Under the pieces are notes generated by a model, which was given only the letters and a program-made list of their open reading frames with translations, did no database searches and had not been told where the DNA came from. A DNA stretch of 37,356 bases, from assembly GCF_012910805.1 (NCBI RefSeq), contig NZ_WTVK01000054.1:1-37356 (forward strand). Direction: 5' to 3'. The DNA comes from Aromatoleum evansii. Its GTDB lineage: Bacteria > Pseudomonadota > Gammaproteobacteria > Burkholderiales > Rhodocyclaceae. This document shows positions 34,218 through 37,356 of the stretch, piece after piece. A program made the position numbers and the translations under genes. Each line of letters begins with the position of its first letter. The stretch's first letter is position 1.

Positions 34218-34579
34218 GCGAAGCTCCCAAACAAAGCGTCGCACGCCCCAGCGTGCTGTCGCTGAACATCAACTCGAAGTCCGCGCTCTACGCCGCCTAC
34301 ATGCCCTTCCTGGCCAACGGCGGCATCTTCGTGCCGACGCCGCGCGTGCATGCGCTCGGAGACGAAGTCTTCATGCTTCTGCAGCTCATGGACGACCCGA
34401 CCAAGCACCCGGTCGCGGCGACCGTCGTGTGGGTCACGCCCCAAGGCGCACAGGGCGGCAAGACCCAGGGCATCGGCGTGCATTTCAGCTCGGACGAGTC
34501 CGGCAAGGCCTTGCGCGCACGCATCGAGCAGATCCTTGCCGGTCACCTTGGCTCGAACCGCCCCACCCATACCCTCTGA
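34214..34579 (+). CDS. pilZ: Type IV pilus PilZ protein
   Basis: 121 residues. The segment NGGIFVPTPRVHALGDEVFM and VVWVTPQGAQGG ... GIGVHF define the PilZ domain. The RxxxR motif that binds cyclic-di-GMP is not present before NGGIFV, as in the single-domain PilZ that works in pilus biogenesis through PilB and FimX. The ATG overlaps the holB stop. Confidence 0.92.
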   Translation: MSEAPKQSVARPSVLSLNINSKSALYAAYMPFLANGGIFVPTPRVHALGDEVFMLLQLMDDPTKHPVAATVVWVTPQGAQGGKTQGIGVHFSSDESGKALRARIEQILAGHLGSNRPTHTL

Positions 34580-34598
34580 CCCCTCTGACGTTTCATCG

Positions 34599-35372
34599 AT
34601 GTTCGTAGATTCACACTGTCATCTGGATTTCCCCGACCTGGCCGAGCGTGAAGAGGCCATCCTCGCGGCGATGGCCCAAAACCGCGTCGGCCACGCGCTG
34701 TGCGTCAGCGTCAAGATGGAAGACTTCCCGCGCGTGCTCGCGCTCGCAGAGCGTCACCCCAACCTGTCCGCGTCCGTGGGTGTGCACCCGGACAACGACG
34801 GCGTCGAGGAGCCCGATGAAGCCCGCCTGCTGGCGCTTGCCGATCACCCCAAGGTCGTCGCCATCGGCGAGACCGGCCTCGATTACTACTGGCAGAAGGA
34901 CGCGCCCGAATGGCAGCGCGAACGCTTCCGCACCCATATCCGTGCCGCCCGCCAATGTGGCAAACCGCTGATCGTCCACACGCGCTCCGCTGCCGACGAC
35001 ACCCTGCGCCTGATGCGCGAGGAGGGCGCCGGTGAAGCCGGCGGCGTGATGCACTGCTTCACCGAATCGCGTGAAGTTGCCGAGGCCGCTCTCGATCTCG
35101 GCTTCTACATCTCGTTCTCCGGCATCGTCACGTTCAAGAACGCCCGGGAGCTGAAGGCCGTCGCCCAATACGTACCGCTCGACCGCCTGCTCATCGAAAC
35201 CGACGCCCCATATCTCGCACCGGTCCCACATCGCGGCAAGACCAACGAACCCGCCTGGGTCGTCCACGTCGCCGAAGAGATCGCCCGCCTGCGCAACGAA
35301 CCGCTCGAGCGCATCGAATCGGCCACCACCGAAAACTTCTTCCGCCTCTTTCGCCATGCCCAAGCCCACTGA
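34599..35372 (+). CDS. TatD family metal-dependent hydrolase
   Basis: 257 residues. Metal-ligand motifs are FVDSHCHLDFPD at the start, GETGLDYYW near 90, the His in LIVHTRSAADDT, VMHCFTES and the Asp in LLIETDAPYL. TatD-type enzymes act as DNases in vitro (3'-5' exonuclease). The ATG at 34599 gives the normal N-terminus. The next gene overlaps its end or follows directly. Confidence 0.93.
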   Translation: MFVDSHCHLDFPDLAEREEAILAAMAQNRVGHALCVSVKMEDFPRVLALAERHPNLSASVGVHPDNDGVEEPDEARLLALADHPKVVAIGETGLDYYWQKDAPEWQRERFRTHIRAARQCGKPLIVHTRSAADDTLRLMREEGAGEAGGVMHCFTESREVAEAALDLGFYISFSGIVTFKNARELKAVAQYVPLDRLLIETDAPYLAPVPHRGKTNEPAWVVHVAEEIARLRNEPLERIESATTENFFRLFRHAQAH

Positions 35373-35376
35373 ATCG

Positions 35377-36030
35377 ATGAAGCGCCTTCTCGTCTCCGCG
35401 ATCCTCGCCTGCGCGTTCCTCGGTTCGACCGCGCAAGCCGACAGCTACGAAGACGCCCTCAGCTCGGCGCGTCGGGGAGACACGCCGCAACTCATGCAAC
35501 TCATCAAACGCGGCGTCGATCCGAACACCGTCGACGCGCAAGGCAGCACCCTGCTGATCCTCGCCGCGCGCGAAGGCAACCTCGACACCGTGAAGGAACT
35601 GCTCAAGCACCGGCCCAAGGTCTCGCTGCGCAACGCCGCGGGCGATTCGGCCTTGATGCTGGCCGTGCTCAAGGGCGAGACCGCCATCGTCGACGTACTG
35701 CTCGAAGCGGGCGCCGAGGTGAACCACGACGGCTGGACGCCGCTGATGTACGCAGCCTTTGAGGGACGTACCGAGATCGTCGATCGGCTTCTCGCGCGCG
35801 GCGCCGACGTCGGCGCGCTTGCCCCGAACGGATCCACTTCGCTGATGCTCGCAGCACGCAACGGCCACAGCGACGTAGTCCGCCGTCTGCTGAAGGCCGG
35901 AGCCGATCTCGATCAGAAGAACGACACCGGCTTCACTGCCGAAAGCTGGGCGCTGGACAACGGCAACACCGACATCGCCGGCCTGCTGCGCGCCGAACGC
36001 AGCCGCCGGCAGGCCGCCGGCGCCCGCTGA
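35377..36030 (+). CDS. Secreted ankyrin-repeat protein
   Basis: 217 residues from the ATG at 35377; an upstream ATG at 35356 would add seven residues and overlap tatD. Residues 1 to about 22 are a signal peptide (MKRLLVSAILACAFLGSTAQ then A). About five ankyrin repeats follow (GSTLLILAAREGNLDTVKEL, DGWTPLMYAAFEGRTEIVDR, GSTSLMLAARNGHSDVVRRL). It is likely a periplasmic binding or inhibitor-like protein; the partner is not known. No catalytic motif is seen. Confidence 0.9.
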   Translation: MKRLLVSAILACAFLGSTAQADSYEDALSSARRGDTPQLMQLIKRGVDPNTVDAQGSTLLILAAREGNLDTVKELLKHRPKVSLRNAAGDSALMLAVLKGETAIVDVLLEAGAEVNHDGWTPLMYAAFEGRTEIVDRLLARGADVGALAPNGSTSLMLAARNGHSDVVRRLLKAGADLDQKNDTGFTAESWALDNGNTDIAGLLRAERSRRQAAGAR

Positions 36031-36036
36031 ACGCGC

Positions 36037-36993
36037 CTACGGGCGAGGCGGTGCGGAACTGCGTGCCGCTCGTCCGCGCACGACGGCTTGCAGCGCAGGC
36101 GCGAAGCGGGCCGCCGTCGCGATCGTCGCCGCGTGGATGGCGACCGTGTCCTCGATGATTCGCGCGTACCCGCCCGCCATCGCGATCGCGACCGGTGTAC
36201 CGTGCTCCACGCACCACTGCAGAACCATCTCGTCGCGGGCAGCCAGCCCCTCGAAGCTCAGCCCGAGTCGTCCCAGACGATCGTCGCGATACGGATCGGC
36301 GCCGGCAAGATAGATCGCCAGATCCGGCTTCATTGCCGCCTGAACCTCCTCCAGGCCACCGCGGAGCGCCGCGAGATAGGTCGCATCCCCCGTCCCGTCC
36401 GGGAGCTCGATGTCGAGGGTGGATATCGCCTTGCGGAACGGAAAATTCTTCTCGCCGTGGATACTCAGCGTGAACACATCCGGATCGCCGGACAGGATTG
36501 CCGCCGTACCGTCTCCCTGATGCACATCGCAGTCGATTATCGCCACGGTCCGCGCACGGCCCTCCGCCCGCATTGCCAGCGCCGCGATCGCCGCGTCGTT
36601 GAACACACAGAATCCCGAGCCGAAATCGCGGTGGGCGTGATGCGTTCCGCCGGCAAGATTCGCCGCGCTGCCTTCGACCAGCGCATGCCTGCAGGCGGCC
36701 AGCGTCGCCCCTGCCGAGCGCCGCGAGCGCTCCACCATTTGTAGGGACCACGGAAAACCGATCCTCCGCTGCTCCGCCTGATCGAGGGCTCCATGCGCGA
36801 CGCGGTCGAGGTAGGCCGCATCGTGCGCCCGCCCGATGTCCGAGTCGCTGGCGGCTGCCGGAACGACGAAGTCGTCCGGTGAAAACCCGCCGCTGCGCAT
36901 CAGCTGCTCGCGCAGGAGCGAATACTTCTCCATCGGAAAGCGGTGTCCCTCAGGCAGGGGAAGGACGAAGTGGTCGGCATAGAACAGTTTCAC
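36037..36993 (-). CDS. Histone deacetylase-like amidohydrolase
   Basis: 318 residues from a GTG at 36993. The zinc-site motifs of the HDAC/AcuC/acetylpolyamine amidohydrolase family are present: GGTHHAHRDFGSGFCVFND (tandem His), IDCDVHQGDGTAAIL and YLAGADPYRDDRLGRLGLS. The start is decided by GAGGA upstream and by the family N-terminus (KLFYADHFVLPLPEGHRFPM); the ATG at 37047 would add 18 unrelated residues. It is convergent with the ankyrin gene, six bases apart. The substrate is not known. Confidence 0.9.
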   Translation of the reverse strand: MKLFYADHFVLPLPEGHRFPMEKYSLLREQLMRSGGFSPDDFVVPAAASDSDIGRAHDAAYLDRVAHGALDQAEQRRIGFPWSLQMVERSRRSAGATLAACRHALVEGSAANLAGGTHHAHRDFGSGFCVFNDAAIAALAMRAEGRARTVAIIDCDVHQGDGTAAILSGDPDVFTLSIHGEKNFPFRKAISTLDIELPDGTGDATYLAALRGGLEEVQAAMKPDLAIYLAGADPYRDDRLGRLGLSFEGLAARDEMVLQWCVEHGTPVAIAMAGGYARIIEDTVAIHAATIATAARFAPALQAVVRGRAARSSAPPRP

Positions 36994-37078
36994 AAGACGA
37001 ATCCTCGACGGGTTTCGAGTTGAGTGCAGCACAAACGGCTGCGACATCTCCCAAATAAAGCATGCCGCAAAAAAGCGC

Positions 37079-37106
37079 TTGACGGCTTGTTCAAGGTCTA
37101 TATAAT
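37079..37106 (+). promoter_or_regulatory. rRNA operon promoter P1
   Basis: TTGACG (37079-37084), a 16-base spacer and a perfect TATAAT (37101-37106). An A-rich stretch upstream (37050-37075) can serve as UP element, and the GC-rich discriminator (CGCGCC) after the -10 box is typical of stringently controlled rRNA promoters. Confidence 0.8.
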
Positions 37107-37206
37107 TCGCGCCTCTTCAGCGCTGCAGCGGTTTCGAGGCGGCGGTGGGGGAGCAGGAAAGAGAGGGTGGTGCGGTAGCGGTGTAAAAAATAAATCGCTG
37201 CGGTGC

Positions 37207-37235
37207 TTGACGAAGTGAAGTAAGTTTGCCAGAAT
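37207..37235 (+). promoter_or_regulatory. rRNA operon promoter P2
   Basis: TTGACG (37207-37212), a 17-base spacer and CAGAAT (37230-37235), about 129 bases after P1 and preceded by the AT-rich GTAAAAAATAAATC. The spacing resembles tandem P1-P2 promoters of rrn operons. Confidence 0.6.
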
Positions 37236-37356
37236 CTCTTTCTCGCTGCTTCGGCGGCGGTTCTTTAAAAAATTGGACAACCGATAAGTGTGAGTGCTTG
37301 GTTGGCGCGACCGAGACTGCTTCGGCAGTTTTAATGTTGCAAAGATTGAGTGCTCA
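37236..37356 (+). ncRNA. Leader of a 16S rRNA operon (rRNA itself outside window)
   Basis: GGTTCTTTAAAAAATT (37259-37274) is a boxA-like antitermination element, followed by ACCGATAAGTGTGAGTGCTT, the sequence typical before 16S rRNA in Rhodocyclales and related betaproteobacteria. ACTGC-TTCG-GCAGT (37316-37329) is a UUCG-capped hairpin. The 16S start is not reached. The 363-base region from 36994 to the end contains no other gene. Confidence 0.8.

Overview
The window comes from a high-GC denitrifying-type betaproteobacterium of the Rhodocyclales (Thauera / Azoarcus / Aromatoleum group). This is inferred from gene content: an anaerobic phenylacetate pathway (pad genes), a p-cresol methylhydroxylase flavoprotein, a PEP-CTERM protein, a DUF4936 gene and the housekeeping string mltG-tmk-holB-pilZ-tatD. 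No 16S rRNA is inside the window, but the right edge is an rRNA-operon promoter and leader. The left edge is a perfect 26-bp inverted repeat starting at base 1. The window therefore looks like a whole contig.

Layout. (1) 1-4512, plus strand: the end of an unknown gene, then a peripheral module for p-cresol: 4-cresol dehydrogenase flavoprotein (pchF), an aldehyde dehydrogenase and a SphA-type outer-membrane protein. (2) 4593-8184, minus strand: a run led by a MarR regulator, then DUF4160, DUF2442, VF530, a 65-residue unknown, OsmC, a secreted histidine phosphatase and a secreted Vgb-like beta-propeller; several of these genes overlap by four bases. (3) 8357-11210, plus strand, divergent from marR: a two-subunit 2-oxoacid:ferredoxin oxidoreductase (KorAB type) and a 2[4Fe-4S] ferredoxin. 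(4) 11349-12305, minus strand: a PaaX-family regulator. (5) 12585-26828, plus strand: fdhD, padBCD (phenylacetyl-CoA:acceptor oxidoreductase), padEFGHI (phenylglyoxylate:acceptor oxidoreductase), padJ (phenylacetate-CoA ligase), an unusual NDP-forming acyl-CoA-synthetase-like protein and a FlK-like thioesterase. (6) 26895-36993: ordinary genes (PEP-CTERM protein, tadA, an L,D-transpeptidase-GNAT fusion, NRDE protein, DUF4936, ygfZ, mltG, tmk, holB, pilZ, tatD, a secreted ankyrin protein and an HDAC-like hydrolase). (7) 36994-37356: rRNA operon promoters P1 and P2 and the leader.

How it works together. PadJ activates phenylacetate to phenylacetyl-CoA. PadBCD oxidises the alpha carbon to give phenylglyoxylate, and PadEFGHI decarboxylates that to benzoyl-CoA. 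p-Cresol goes by way of 4-hydroxybenzaldehyde to 4-hydroxybenzoate, which also ends at benzoyl-CoA. KorAB plus the ferredoxin would supply low-potential electrons, in known relatives for benzoyl-CoA reductase, which is not in this window. The region between the PaaX-like gene and fdhD carries a near-perfect FNR box, a sigma-70-like promoter and a 9-bp inverted repeat over the promoter, so oxygen control and effector control probably meet there.

Most notable for a second look: the paaX-fdhD control region; the rearranged acyl-CoA-synthetase-like protein paired with a thioesterase; the translationally coupled DUF4160/DUF2442/VF530/65-aa/OsmC run behind a MarR gene; REP elements inserted between subunit genes of one enzyme; a missing third cysteine in the PadB cluster motif; and the hairpin at the left edge. 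I did not find a clearly new multi-gene system; the coupled small-gene run is the best candidate.
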